A DNA stretch of 64,000 nucleotides from Centipeda felix. Its GTDB lineage: Bacteria > Bacillota > Negativicutes > Selenomonadales > Selenomonadaceae. The position numbers were made by a program, and so were the translations under genes. Positions 1-7,770 of the stretch are shown one piece after another. Each line of letters opens with the position of its first letter. The first letter of the stretch is position 1. The stretch covers positions 545,604 through 609,603 of the forward strand of contig NZ_LT891958.1 of NCBI RefSeq assembly GCF_900186465.1. Reading direction: 5' to 3'. Under the pieces are notes generated by a model. That model saw only the letters and a list, made by a program, of their open reading frames with translations, searched no databases and was not told where the DNA came from.

Positions 1-19
1 CTAACGCTTACACAGTTCC

Positions 20-50
20 CCTCTCTCGTTTCAACGAGAGAGGCTTTTTG
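20..50 (+). terminator. Rho-independent terminator
   Basis: An 11-bp perfect inverted repeat (20-30 with 33-43) is followed by CTTTTTGTT. It probably ends a gene that lies to the left of the window. Confidence 0.75.
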
Positions 51-138
51 TTGCAAAAGGACAAAAGCAAAAATCTTTCATTCGACAGATTTTTTTTGCT
101 ATACTGATATTATTCAATGGAAAGCGAGGTGCTGTGCC

Positions 139-813
139 ATGACGATCCTCTACTACAAGGCGGCAAAAAAGCTGCCGCCCCCGCCGGCGTTTGGCGAGGC
201 GCTTCGTCTCATCTACATCGGCTACAACGACCGCGAGGAAACCCTCATGCCCTCCGCCTTCCACCGGCATGAACACAACCTCGAACTCCAACTGATCTGT
301 CAGGGGCGCGGACACATCCGCATCGGCAGCCGCATGTATGACGTGCAGCGCGGCGATGCCATCACCCGCTCCATCCTCAGAGCACTCCTGCAGATCCTGC
401 TCTTCCAGCTCCCGCACGAGCCGATCGCCCCCGTACGCGAAAAGGATTGCCTCTTCATCGCGCTCAAGGACTACATTGACCGTCACTTTATGGAGGAACT
501 ATCCGTCGAAACGCTGAGCGCACGTGTCCACATGAGCACCTCGGGGCTTGCCCACCAGTTCAAGAAACGCTTTGGCTTCGCGCCCATCCAGTACATCATC
601 CGCCGCATCGGGGAGGCACAGACTCTCCTCGTCACGACCGACCTCTCTATCACCGAGGTGAGCGCACGCATCGGCTATGACAACATCAGCTATTTCAACA
701 ACCAGTTCAAGAAGTTCACGGGGCTGTCCCCACAGAGCTACCGCAAATACAAGGTCGGCATGAACCAGTACAAGCAGCTCGGCGAAATTGCAGGGCAGGA
801 GCGTCGCCGCTAG
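139..813 (+). CDS. AraC-family regulator with an internal deletion in its sensor domain
   Basis: The 224-residue protein has a C-terminal AraC/XylS DNA-binding domain (about residues 112-210) with both helix-turn-helix units; motifs such as 'GYDNISYFNNQFKKFTGLSP' are intact. The N-terminal part starts like a cupin sensor domain ('FHRHEHNLELQLICQGRGHI') but jumps from 'RGDAI' straight into a helix reading 'LRALLQILLFQLP'. Family members are usually 270-300 residues, so roughly 60-70 residues of the cupin and linker seem to be missing in frame. A TATACT -10-like box lies about 35 bases upstream. It precedes iolI and may once have controlled the sugar genes to its right. DNA binding is probably kept; ligand response is doubtful. 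Confidence 0.8.
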   Translation: MTILYYKAAKKLPPPPAFGEALRLIYIGYNDREETLMPSAFHRHEHNLELQLICQGRGHIRIGSRMYDVQRGDAITRSILRALLQILLFQLPHEPIAPVREKDCLFIALKDYIDRHFMEELSVETLSARVHMSTSGLAHQFKKRFGFAPIQYIIRRIGEAQTLLVTTDLSITEVSARIGYDNISYFNNQFKKFTGLSPQSYRKYKVGMNQYKQLGEIAGQERRR

Positions 814-866
814 TGTGCAGAAAGCAGCATGCAGAATTTCCCCTGCAGCCTCCCTTTTGCAGAAAA

Positions 867-899
867 GTGCAAGTCCCATGGCTTGCACTCTTTTTTTTT
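867..899 (+). terminator. Terminator after the AraC gene
   Basis: GTGCAAG (867-873) pairs with CTTGCAC (882-888) and a run of ten T follows. It separates the regulator from iolI. Confidence 0.8.
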
Positions 900-1018
900 A
901 CGAAAAAACAGGCAGAAACGGGAAAGCGCGAACGCTGCACCTGCGCTACAATAGAATCACGATAAGAAGTGGACAGCTTATCATTGGTTTTCATCATCTG
1001 AAAAAAGGAGCACGGACT

Positions 1019-1852
1019 ATGAAGATCAGCATGAATCAGGCGACTTGCCTGGAGAAATCCAGTCTAGCGAAAGACATGGAACTCTGCGAAAAGTACGGAT
1101 TCGACATGATCGAACCGCGCACGATGGACGGCATCCCGAACTATCTCAAGAACCACACGATCGAGGATCTCGCCGCCGACCTCAAGAGGCACAAGCTCGA
1201 ACCGCTTGCCTTCAACACCCTGTGCTTCTTCAACAACCGCAGTCCCGAGGACTACGCAAAGGTACTCGACGAGCTGCGCCAGATGTGCGAGTGGGGCAAG
1301 GTGATCGGCTGCAAGACGGTCATCACAGTGCCGACCGTCGAGCTGAAGAAGGTCACGATGCAGGAGATCCACGACTCCGCCGTCAAATGCCTCAAGGAGA
1401 TGGGCGCGATTGCGGCAGAGTACGGCATGCGCATCTCGGTCGAGTTCCTCGGCCATCCTGCGGCATCCATCAACACCTTTGCACAGGCATACGAGATCAT
1501 TCAGGACGTGGACATGGATAACATCGGCATCACCGTCGACTGCTTCCATTTCTACGGCATGGGTTCGCGCCTTGAGGATCTCGCGCAGGCGGACGGCAAG
1601 AAGATCTTCATCGTTCATCTGAACGACACGGAGGACTTCCCCATCGGCGCCCTGCTCGACGAGGATCGCGTCTGGCCGGGCACGGGCTGCATCCCGCTCG
1701 ACGACATCCTCCAGACGCTCAAAAAGATCGGCTGGGCGGCGGATGCCGTATCGCTCGAACTTTTCCGTCCCGAATACTACCAGATGGATCCCGAGGATGT
1801 CTACCGCATCGGCAAGGAAAAGGTCGACGCCGTGATCAAGCGCAATTTTTAG
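1019..1852 (+). CDS. iolI: Inosose isomerase (IolI-like TIM barrel)
   Basis: The 277-residue protein matches the remembered Bacillus subtilis IolI sequence closely in length and along its whole course: 'LELCEKYGF'-type start, 'EPRTMDGIPNYLKNH', 'FFNNR', 'VEFLGHPAASINTFAQAYE', 'HLNDTEDFPIG' and 'DEDRVWPGTG' with the metal-binding Glu, Asp, His and Glu of the xylose-isomerase-like barrel. The known reaction is interconversion of 2-keto-myo-inositol and 1-keto-D-chiro-inositol in the cytoplasm. The start at ATG 1019 is chosen because AAAAAAGGAG lies 8 bases upstream; the frame stays open further upstream but without a ribosome site. A TACAAT box at 947-952 may be the -10. The IolG-like dehydrogenase follows 253 bases later, which supports inositol or inositol-isomer metabolism. 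Confidence 0.88.
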   Translation: MKISMNQATCLEKSSLAKDMELCEKYGFDMIEPRTMDGIPNYLKNHTIEDLAADLKRHKLEPLAFNTLCFFNNRSPEDYAKVLDELRQMCEWGKVIGCKTVITVPTVELKKVTMQEIHDSAVKCLKEMGAIAAEYGMRISVEFLGHPAASINTFAQAYEIIQDVDMDNIGITVDCFHFYGMGSRLEDLAQADGKKIFIVHLNDTEDFPIGALLDEDRVWPGTGCIPLDDILQTLKKIGWAADAVSLELFRPEYYQMDPEDVYRIGKEKVDAVIKRNF

Positions 1853-2105
1853 GTTCTATACCAAACGGGACGTGCGTGCTCCACGCAAACGCTTAGTTAC
1901 ACAAGCGGTCGCGTTCTCGTTCGCCTAAATACCGGCGCACTTCTTAAACGCGCTACGCTTGGACGAAAGAAGTACGCCGGGGGCGAGTCGAACGCTTTTC
2001 TCCGCTTGCTCCACTAGGGTTTGCTTAGGAGCATCGCAGTCCGCATTCTTCCGTAACATGTATGATAGAACCAATTTCTAACAAAAAAACGAGGAGGAAC
2101 TACCT
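1853..2105 (+). other. Intergenic region between iolI and the dehydrogenase
   Basis: No open reading frame, strong hairpin or repeat was recognised in these 253 bases. A TATGAT box at 2061-2066 is a plausible -10 for the dehydrogenase gene, without a clear -35 partner. Confidence 0.4.
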
Positions 2106-3116
2106 ATGCTAAAGGTTGGAGTCATCGGCTGCGGCGGCATGGGCCGCGACCACATCAAACGTCTCGTAGAGCGCACACAGGGTGCGACCGTCACCGCCGT
2201 CGCCGATATGGTCGACGAGCTGATCGACATGGCAGCCGCCATCGCAGGACCGGACTGCAAGAAGTTCAAGAATGCGGACGACCTCATCAACTGCCCCGAT
2301 GTCGACGCCGTCTTCATCGTCACTCCGGGCTTTGCGCACAAGGACGCACTGCTCTCCGCCATCCGCGCGGGCAAGCGCATCTTCTGTGAGAAGCCCCTCT
2401 GCACGACCGCCGAGGACTGCCTCGCCGTCATCGATGCCGAGGTAAAGAGCGGCAAACACCTCATTCAACTCGGCTTTATGCGCCGCTATGACAAGGGCTA
2501 TCTGCAGATCAAGGAGGCGCTCAAGTCCGGCGCATACGGTGCGCCGCTCATGGTGCACTGCACGCATCGCATCCCGCTCGTGCCCGACAGCTACACCACC
2601 GAGATGGCGGTGCACGACACGGCGATTCACGAGATCGACGTCATTCACTGGCTCATCGACGACGACTTCGTCTCCGCGCAGGTGCTTTTCCCGCGCGTCA
2701 CGGGCGCAGCGGCGGCACATCTGAAGGATCCGCAGATCATGCTCCTGCGCACGAAGAGCGGCATCTGCGTCGACGATGAGGTCTTCGTCAACTGCAAGTT
2801 CGGCTATGACATCAACTGTGAAGTCGTCTGCGAGGACGGTGCGCTCAAGATGGCGCAGCCCTCCTACCCCGATGTGCGCAAGGGCGCAAAGGTCGCGACC
2901 ACGATCGACACCGACTGCTTCGTCCGCTTCCACGATGCCTACGACGCCGAGGTGCAGGGCTGGGTGAGCGATGCCGCCGCCGGCGTCATCAACGGACCTA
3001 CTGCATGGGACGGCTACCTCGCCGCCATCACGGCGGATGCCCTCGTCCGCGCGCAGAAGAGCGGCGCCATCGAGGAGATCAAGCCCGCACAGGAAAAACC
3101 TGCTTTCTACAACTAA
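2106..3116 (+). CDS. iolG: Inositol 2-dehydrogenase-like oxidoreductase (Gfo/Idh/MocA family)
   Basis: The 336-residue protein has an N-terminal Rossmann fold with 'VGVIGCGGMGRDH' (NAD binding), the family hallmark 'EKPLCTTAEDC' around residue 98, and the IolG-like stretch 'LGFMRRYD'. 'HDTAIHEIDVIHWL' carries the catalytic Asp/His positions of inositol dehydrogenase. The expected reaction is NAD-dependent oxidation of myo-inositol or a close relative to the keto-inositol that IolI would use. GAGGAGG lies about 10 bases before ATG 2106. A strong terminator follows. Substrate assignment is from family likeness; related enzymes use scyllo-inositol or other sugars. Confidence 0.82.
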   Translation: MLKVGVIGCGGMGRDHIKRLVERTQGATVTAVADMVDELIDMAAAIAGPDCKKFKNADDLINCPDVDAVFIVTPGFAHKDALLSAIRAGKRIFCEKPLCTTAEDCLAVIDAEVKSGKHLIQLGFMRRYDKGYLQIKEALKSGAYGAPLMVHCTHRIPLVPDSYTTEMAVHDTAIHEIDVIHWLIDDDFVSAQVLFPRVTGAAAAHLKDPQIMLLRTKSGICVDDEVFVNCKFGYDINCEVVCEDGALKMAQPSYPDVRKGAKVATTIDTDCFVRFHDAYDAEVQGWVSDAAAGVINGPTAWDGYLAAITADALVRAQKSGAIEEIKPAQEKPAFYN

Positions 3117-3130
3117 AACTTACACATAAA

Positions 3131-3168
3131 AACGGCACGGCAGAATGCGTTCTGCCGTGCCGTTTGGC
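3131..3168 (+). terminator. Terminator after the iolG-like gene
   Basis: A 15-bp perfect stem (3131-3145 with 3150-3164) has a TGCG loop; the T tract after it is weak. Confidence 0.75.
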
Positions 3169-3184
3169 TTGTCGTTCCGACGAC

Positions 3185-3286
3185 TCACATCACCCCGCGT
3201 GCCTCACGGTCAATCAGATCACGCATGATTGTAGGATAGAGCTTGTCGAGTTTGTAGAGCGCGAGAACAACGATGGCGACAATCCA
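3185..3286 (-). pseudogene. 3' remnant of a GPH-family sugar symporter
   Basis: Read leftwards, this stretch encodes 'WIVAIVVLALYKLDKLYPTI' followed by 'MRDLIDREARGVM' and a stop. That is the C-terminal end of the two GPH symporters found intact at 5426-6817 and 11050-12435, which end with 'YKLDKLYPTIMRDLI' and 'YELDQKYPEIMRDLV'. Nothing upstream of the tryptophan at 3286 resembles the transporter. It is therefore a deletion remnant of a third copy. Confidence 0.75.
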
Positions 3287-3320
3287 GTTATTTGGTAAAT
3301 CCTCTTGCCCGAAAGTACTT

Positions 3321-3398
3321 CCATTCGCCGTTGACATCAGCGCGGACTACATCACAGGCGTCACGGTGACAATCGCCGGCAGCAAGACGCTCATTTGA
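3321..3398 (+). pseudogene. 3' remnant of a short-chain dehydrogenase
   Basis: The plus strand encodes 'DISADYITGVTVTIAGSKTL' then a stop, which has the shape of the C-terminus of short-chain dehydrogenases ('SDYITG...V.GG'). No start and no nucleotide-binding part remain. It lies next to the transporter remnant, so a single deletion may have removed both genes. Confidence 0.5.
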
Positions 3399-3413
3399 AA
3401 CACAACACATACC

Positions 3414-3450
3414 AAAAGCCGCGCCAGAAACGCATCTGCCGTGGCTTTTT
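3414..3450. terminator. Bidirectional terminator near the yafQ stop
   Basis: A ten-pair stem (3414-3423 with 3440-3449, one G-T pair) ends with T runs in both directions. It can serve yafQ on the minus strand. Confidence 0.55.
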
Positions 3451-3454
3451 ACCA

Positions 3455-3733
3455 TCAAAAAAGATCGCTGTGTGATCCCGTCCGAATCAGTTTCAAAATA
3501 AGATTCTCTCGCTCAATTCGATAGACTAAGAGCCAATCCGGCTGGATGTGGCATTCCCGCATCCCCTTATAGTTCCTCGAATTGACAAGAGCATGATCGC
3601 GATAGGCTGGAGGCAGTTCCTCCTCCCTGCATAGGAGGTCGATCACCGCTTCCAACCTCTTTCGGTCACAGCCGCGTCTCAGCGCCAGCTTATAATCCCG
3701 TTTGAACTGCCCTGTGAAAAGCGGTCTAAGCAT
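3455..3733 (-). CDS. yafQ: YafQ-type mRNA interferase toxin
   Basis: The 92-residue protein has the RelE fold of YafQ toxins, which cut mRNA in the ribosome A site. The catalytic set described for YafQ appears present: 'YRDHAL' with His47, 'ECHIQPDW' with His62 and Asp66, and the end 'RTGSHSDLF' with its His and terminal Phe. The start overlaps the antitoxin stop by 8 bases, the usual arrangement for translational coupling. Nothing suggests inactivation. Confidence 0.9.
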   Translation of the reverse strand: MLRPLFTGQFKRDYKLALRRGCDRKRLEAVIDLLCREEELPPAYRDHALVNSRNYKGMRECHIQPDWLLVYRIERENLILKLIRTGSHSDLF

Positions 3734-3995
3734 CCAGTGCCTCCATCAGTTCCGAGACACTGTCAAAAGGACCGTACAGTTCCTCACCCGCTTCCGCAGC
3801 CTGCATCGCCGCATACGTCGTCTCATTCGGCTCATCCAACCGCACGTCGAAGGGCAGACCGCGGCGGCGCAGTGCCTGCCTGTAAAAAAGCCCCGTTGCC
3901 GTACTGAGATCAAGTCCAAGCTCTTGAAAGAGATTCGCGGCCTGTTCCTTGAGTTCCGTATCAATATGCAGCGTCAATGTCTCTGTATGCGCCAT
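3726..3995 (-). CDS. dinJ: RelB/DinJ-family antitoxin
   Basis: The 89-residue protein begins 'MAHTETLTLHIDTELKEQAA', the ribbon-helix-helix DNA-binding domain of RelB/DinJ, followed by 'LGLDLSTATGLFYRQALRRR'. The C-terminal half is acidic and is expected to wrap the toxin. ATG 3995 is chosen because GAAAGGAGGGAA stands just upstream; the frame is open 19 codons further but without such a site. With yafQ it forms a type II toxin-antitoxin operon that should repress itself. Confidence 0.9.
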   Translation of the reverse strand: MAHTETLTLHIDTELKEQAANLFQELGLDLSTATGLFYRQALRRRGLPFDVRLDEPNETTYAAMQAAEAGEELYGPFDSVSELMEALDA

Positions 3996-4059
3996 TGCAA
4001 TTCCCTCCTTTCTTTCAATTATATCTGTATCGAAGTTTTTTTGCAATGACATATCCCTC

Positions 4060-4830
4060 TCAGAACTCCAGTGCTCGAAACGCGGTCGGCGTCATGCCGT
4101 TCACCGCCTTGAATGCGCGGGCGAAGTGGGAGGCACTGTTAAAGCCGCAGGCATCCGCGATCTCCTCGATGGAGTCCTCCGTCGCCTGTAGGAGTCGCTT
4201 GGACTGGCGGAGACGGTATTGGAGCAGATACTCGTGCGGCGTGCAGGAAAGATGCTTCTTGAAGCAGCGGATGAGATGGGACGCACTCATGCCGCAGTGT
4301 GCCGCAAGTTCCTCAAGCGCAATCGACTGTGCATAGCCTCGCTGAATATACTTGAGCGCAGGGGCGAGCAGCTCCGTCGCCGGCTCCGGACGATCCGTCC
4401 GCCCCGCCGCGAGTGCCGTCAGGATACGGTCGATGCGATGGGAGTGCAGCGTCTCCCCCTGCATCGTGTACTGCCCCGCCGCGAGGATGTTACGAAAGGT
4501 GCGCTCAAGCGGCGCTATGCTCTCCCCCGTATAGAGAAGACCATGACGCTGAATGAGGTGCTCCGTATAGGCGGCACTGCCAATCCCTGCAAAGTGGAAC
4601 CAGAGGAAGTCCCCTGCCTCGTAACATCCATAGCTGTGCGGCTGCCGGCAGTCGACGAGGAGGATTTCATCCGCGTGAGCGCGCGCCGTCTCTCCGCAGT
4701 TCTCAGCATAGAATACACCCGTCCGCACGAACATGAGCAGGCTTGAGTCCAGATGCGTGCGCTCGACGCGATAGCTGTCGGTGCAGTGGAAATGCCCGAA
4801 CTCCGGCGTATAGGTGACCTCGGCTCGCAT
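4060..4830 (-). CDS. AraC-family transcriptional regulator
   Basis: The 256-residue protein has an N-terminal sensor beginning 'VTYTPEFGHFHC' with the cupin-like 'CRQPHSYGCYEAGDFLWFHF', and a C-terminal AraC domain from about residue 155 ('LAAHCGMSASHLIRCFKKHL', 'ADACGFNSASHFARAFK'). It is intact in length for this subgroup. The chosen ATG 4830 has only a weak GAGAG upstream. Its first codons coincide with the left edge of a degraded dehydrogenase gene on the other strand (4816), so a deletion junction may have removed the original promoter and the first residues. It could control sugar genes on either side; expression is uncertain. Confidence 0.8.
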   Translation of the reverse strand: MRAEVTYTPEFGHFHCTDSYRVERTHLDSSLLMFVRTGVFYAENCGETARAHADEILLVDCRQPHSYGCYEAGDFLWFHFAGIGSAAYTEHLIQRHGLLYTGESIAPLERTFRNILAAGQYTMQGETLHSHRIDRILTALAAGRTDRPEPATELLAPALKYIQRGYAQSIALEELAAHCGMSASHLIRCFKKHLSCTPHEYLLQYRLRQSKRLLQATEDSIEEIADACGFNSASHFARAFKAVNGMTPTAFRALEF

Positions 4831-4994
4831 CTTCTCTCTGTCTCGCAGTTCATCATGGGCGACATCAGTGGCGTCGACGCGATGAAGACCACCATCTTCC
4901 CCGAGCGTCCGAAGGCAAAGGTCGAAAACGAGGATATCATCTCCTTCATGATGGAGTACGCAAACGGTGCAAAGGGCATGATCTCCTCCTCTGT
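4816..4994 (+). pseudogene. Internal fragment of a Gfo/Idh/MocA dehydrogenase
   Basis: The plus strand encodes 'DLGSHLLSVSQFIMGDISGV' and then 'FPERPKAKVENEDIISFMME' and 'YANGAKGMISSS', the central part of the C-terminal domain of this oxidoreductase family. Both ends of the gene are missing. The right end runs directly into a different gene in another frame at 4995. The left end overlaps the start of the leftward AraC gene. Confidence 0.75.
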
Positions 4995-5339
4995 CTGGAT
5001 ACGGGACATCATGTCTACGGCGGCGGCGAGCCAATCGCTTTCTTTAAGAAGCACGCAGACCGCATCCCCTACATCCACATCAAGGACTGCGACCTCGCGG
5101 TCAAGAAGAAGATGGACGAAGAGAAATGGTCGTTTGCCAAGGCGGTCACCGAGGACATCATGGTCGAACCCGACAAGGGCAGCATCGATATGGCAGCATT
5201 CCACGCTGCTCTGGTCGAAAAGAACTATGATGGCTGGTGTGTCGTCGAGCAGGATCTCTTCCCCGTGAAATTTTTCGATCTTCCGCTGAAACTTGCCAAG
5301 ATCGGCCGCGAAAACCTCCGCAAGGCAGGCTTTCAGTAA
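4995..5339 (+). pseudogene. 3' half of an IolE-like sugar isomerase/dehydratase
   Basis: This frame encodes 'LDTGHHVYGGGEPIAFFKKH', 'RIPYIHIKDCD' and 'GWCVVEQDLFP' before TAA 5339. This is the C-terminal half of a xylose-isomerase-like TIM barrel of the IolE type. The N-terminal half is missing and the preceding sequence belongs to a dehydrogenase in another frame, so one deletion fused two neighbouring genes. It is not expected to be functional. Confidence 0.78.
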
Positions 5340-5363
5340 AAATCTCCCTCGATAACAGAGCAG

Positions 5364-5397
5364 GGGCTGTTGGAGCGTTTCAACAGCCCATTTTTTC
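5364..5397 (+). terminator. Terminator after the isomerase remnant
   Basis: GGGCTGTTG (5364-5372) pairs with CAACAGCCC (5381-5389), followed by ATTTTTTCT. Confidence 0.8.
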
Positions 5398-5425
5398 TCA
5401 AACAAACAAATCAGGAGGAAGTATC

Positions 5426-6817
5426 ATGACCGATGCAAAAGCTCCGGCGGAAAGGCTCTCATGGCTGACCCGCATCTCCTACGGCCTCGGTGACACCGCG
5501 CAGAACGTTGTCTGGGGCGCAATGAGTATCCTCACCTTCTTCTATACTGACTACGCGGGCGTCGATCCCGCCATCGTCGGTATGGTGATGCTGCTCTCAC
5601 GATGCTTTGACGGCGTCTCCGACGTCATTATGGGATTTATTGTTGAAAAAACGCACTCACGCTGGGGCAAGGCGCGTCCATGGATTCTTTGGATGAGCGT
5701 CCCCTTCGCCATTTCTATTGTCCTCATGTATATGGTGCCACAGGGCTCATCCGCCGTGCAGTTTGCCTATATCTTCGTCACGTACAACTTCTGTACCACA
5801 ATCTGCTACACGGCAATGAACCTCCCCTACGGTGCACTCTCGACGATGATGCCGCCGCTCTCAAAGGAGCGTGACATGCTCTCTGTCACGCGCATGGCGC
5901 TCCCCCCACTCGGCAAGATTCTCTCCGTCTCCGCCACGCTGCCGCTGATTAAGCTCTTCGGCGACACGCAGGCCGCATGGATCGAGGTCATGGGTATATG
6001 TGCTGTCGTTGCCCTCTTCCTGTTTCTCCGCTGTTTCTGGAAATGCGAGGAGAAGGTCGGCATCGCCGTGGAGACAGTAAAGGAAATCAAGGAGAAGATC
6101 CCCGTCAAGAAGGCACTTCACGCGCTCGCCTGCAATAAGTATTTCTGGATGGCGACGGGGCTTTGGACGATGCAGGCGTGCATCGCACTCTTTACGGGCA
6201 CCGTTCTCCCCTACTACTGCAAATATGTCTTTATGGACGCCTCCATCTACTCCGTCCTCTTCCTCGTCGAGACGCTCACGACCATTATCGCCACCATTAT
6301 TTTCTGTCCGCCCCTCCTGCGCAAATTCGGCAAGCGCAACATGTCGCTTTACGGCATCGTGCTCGCCTTCCTCGGGCATCTCATCTTCCTCATCAGCCCC
6401 TATGACTATAATTTCCTCTTCTTCAGCTGCTTCATCCGAGGTCTGTGCTTCGCACCGCTCAACTCCGTCATCTTTGGCTTCTTCGGTGATGTTGTGGACT
6501 ACACACAGTGGAAGTTCGGCATCCGTCAGGAGGGACTGATCTTCTCCGGTGGATCGGTCGGCAACAAGATCGGCGGCGGTATCGTCAGTGCTCTCATGAC
6601 CGGACTCATGAGCTATGCGGGCTACATCTCCTCGGCGACCGCCTCCGCCGTTCAGCCGCAGATCGCCGTCGACATGATCGTTCTCCTCTATTCCTACGGG
6701 CCGCTCGTGATATGGGCCATCGTCATCCTCATCCTCTGGGCCTACAAACTCGACAAACTGTATCCCACCATCATGCGTGATCTGATTGCACGCAATGCCG
6801 TCCGTGCGGAATCGTGA
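5426..6817 (+). CDS. GPH-family sugar:cation symporter (copy 1)
   Basis: The 463-residue membrane protein has about 12 hydrophobic segments and the GPH (glycoside-pentoside-hexuronide) signatures: 'YGLGDTAQNVVWGAMSILTF' at the start, 'RCFDGVSDVIMGFIVEKT' with 'SRWGKARPWILW', and 'GDVVDYTQWKFGIRQEGLIF'. The family brings sugars or uronides into the cell with H+ or Na+. AGGAGGAA precedes ATG 5426 by 6 bases; the longer open frame to 5237 crosses the upstream terminator and is rejected. A cytidylate-kinase-like pseudogene starts 19 bases after its stop. The same gene pair exists at 10397-12435. The sugar cannot be told from the sequence. Confidence 0.88.
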   Translation: MTDAKAPAERLSWLTRISYGLGDTAQNVVWGAMSILTFFYTDYAGVDPAIVGMVMLLSRCFDGVSDVIMGFIVEKTHSRWGKARPWILWMSVPFAISIVLMYMVPQGSSAVQFAYIFVTYNFCTTICYTAMNLPYGALSTMMPPLSKERDMLSVTRMALPPLGKILSVSATLPLIKLFGDTQAAWIEVMGICAVVALFLFLRCFWKCEEKVGIAVETVKEIKEKIPVKKALHALACNKYFWMATGLWTMQACIALFTGTVLPYYCKYVFMDASIYSVLFLVETLTTIIATIIFCPPLLRKFGKRNMSLYGIVLAFLGHLIFLISPYDYNFLFFSCFIRGLCFAPLNSVIFGFFGDVVDYTQWKFGIRQEGLIFSGGSVGNKIGGGIVSALMTGLMSYAGYISSATASAVQPQIAVDMIVLLYSYGPLVIWAIVILILWAYKLDKLYPTIMRDLIARNAVRAES

Positions 6818-6836
6818 GCAGAAAGAGGTAATCCCG

Positions 6837-7441
6837 ATGAAGAAAAATACCATCAATCATCACCATCAGCCGTCAGTACGGCAGCGGAGGCCGAGAGCTC
6901 TCGCGCATCCTCGCAGACAAAATGGGCGTCAAGCGCTACGATCGCAAAGTCGTCGCCATGGCAGCGGAACAGGTCGGCGCCGGCGATCCGCTCGAGGAGA
7001 TCATCAGCCGCTCCTACAATGTCAGCGAGAACTGTCTCGGCAATCTCGGCGATGCAGCGTTTGACCGCGTGCCGTCCTACAATCAACTCTACAGCGAGCA
7101 GGGGAGGATCATCCGTGCCATCGCTGACGAGGGCAACGGCGCTGTCTTTCTCGGCCGCTGCGCCGACGTCATCCTCGATGGCATGCCGGAGGTCTATTCC
7201 TTCTTCATCTGCGCCGATGATGCATTTCGGACGAAACGAGCGCAGACGCATTACGGCGGCATGAGCCTCAAGCAGCTCAACGAGATCGAGAAGGCACGCA
7301 AAAGCTACTACTCCTTCTACACCGGCAAGGACATGGGGGGATCCGCAAAACTATCATCTCACCATCAATACAAGCCGCGTACCGCTGGAGAAGGCCGCCG
7401 ACCTCATCCTCAGCTACGTCGAATTCTGTCAAGGAGAGTAA
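6837..7441 (+). pseudogene. Cytidylate-kinase-like protein, two frameshifts
   Basis: Three reading frames together give a homologue of the intact protein at 10397-11008. The start 'MKKNTI' (ATG 6837, AGAGG before it) must shift frame at about 6855 to reach 'ITISRQYGSGGRELSRILAD' and 'KMGVKRYDRK'. Near 7335 the frame shifts again at GACATGGGGGGATCC to reach 'GDPQNYHLTINTSRVPLEKA' and 'ADLILSYVEF' before TAA 7441. Both shifts look like one-base insertions. The P-loop-like 'RQYGSGGREL' is in the main frame but the real start is cut off, so no full product is expected unless a sequencing error is involved. Confidence 0.8.
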
Positions 7442-7560
7442 AGGAAGCGCTGAGAACGCAGCCTCTCCAATTGGTGTAGATTTTGTCCTGCCACGGAGAC
7501 AAAGGCAGTGCGAAAAGAGGCACCAAGAGACGCAAGCTAAATGATCGACACATCCCTAAA
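7442..7560 (+). repeat. Palindromic intergenic element, copy A (family 1)
   Basis: The stretch aligns along its length with copy B at 27782-27888: GGAA-end, then 'CAGCCTCTCCAATTGG' against 'CAGCCCCTCGGATTGG', 'TGTAGATTTT', and the far end CATCCCTAAA against TTCCCTAAA. It begins at the stop codon of the kinase pseudogene and is the most diverged copy. Confidence 0.6.
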
Positions 7561-7580
7561 GTCCCATTGAGAACAAAAAC

Positions 7581-7612
7581 GCCCCATCCTGTAAAAATGC
7601 AGGATGGGGCAT
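7581..7612. terminator. Strong hairpin, terminator-like
   Basis: An 11-bp perfect stem (7581-7591 with 7600-7610) is followed on the minus strand by GTTTTTGTT and on the plus strand by ATTTGTT. Confidence 0.65.
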
Positions 7613-7709
7613 TTGTTGCACTGGTCAACAAAAACTGGACGCAAATGTAATTTTCCTATTTTTTGAATCGTTGTTTCTTCTTTGGCAATTTTTACGAAGA
7701 GCAGACAAA

Positions 7710-7752
7710 AATAAGACACCCTGACGAAAAACTCCGTCAAGGTGTCTTATTT
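7710..7752. terminator. Terminator after the GNAT gene
   Basis: A 14-17 bp stem with one mismatch (7710-7726 with 7735-7752) has T-rich tails in both directions. It lies 19 bases beyond the stop of the leftward GNAT gene. Confidence 0.7.
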
Positions 7753-7770
7753 TTGGATTGTACAATTATA

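Noticed and set aside
7537-7740. A possible small minus-strand gene between the hairpins
   Set aside because: No ribosome site, and it runs through two terminator hairpins; the TGGTCAACAAAAACTGG stretch may be an IS end but too little remains.
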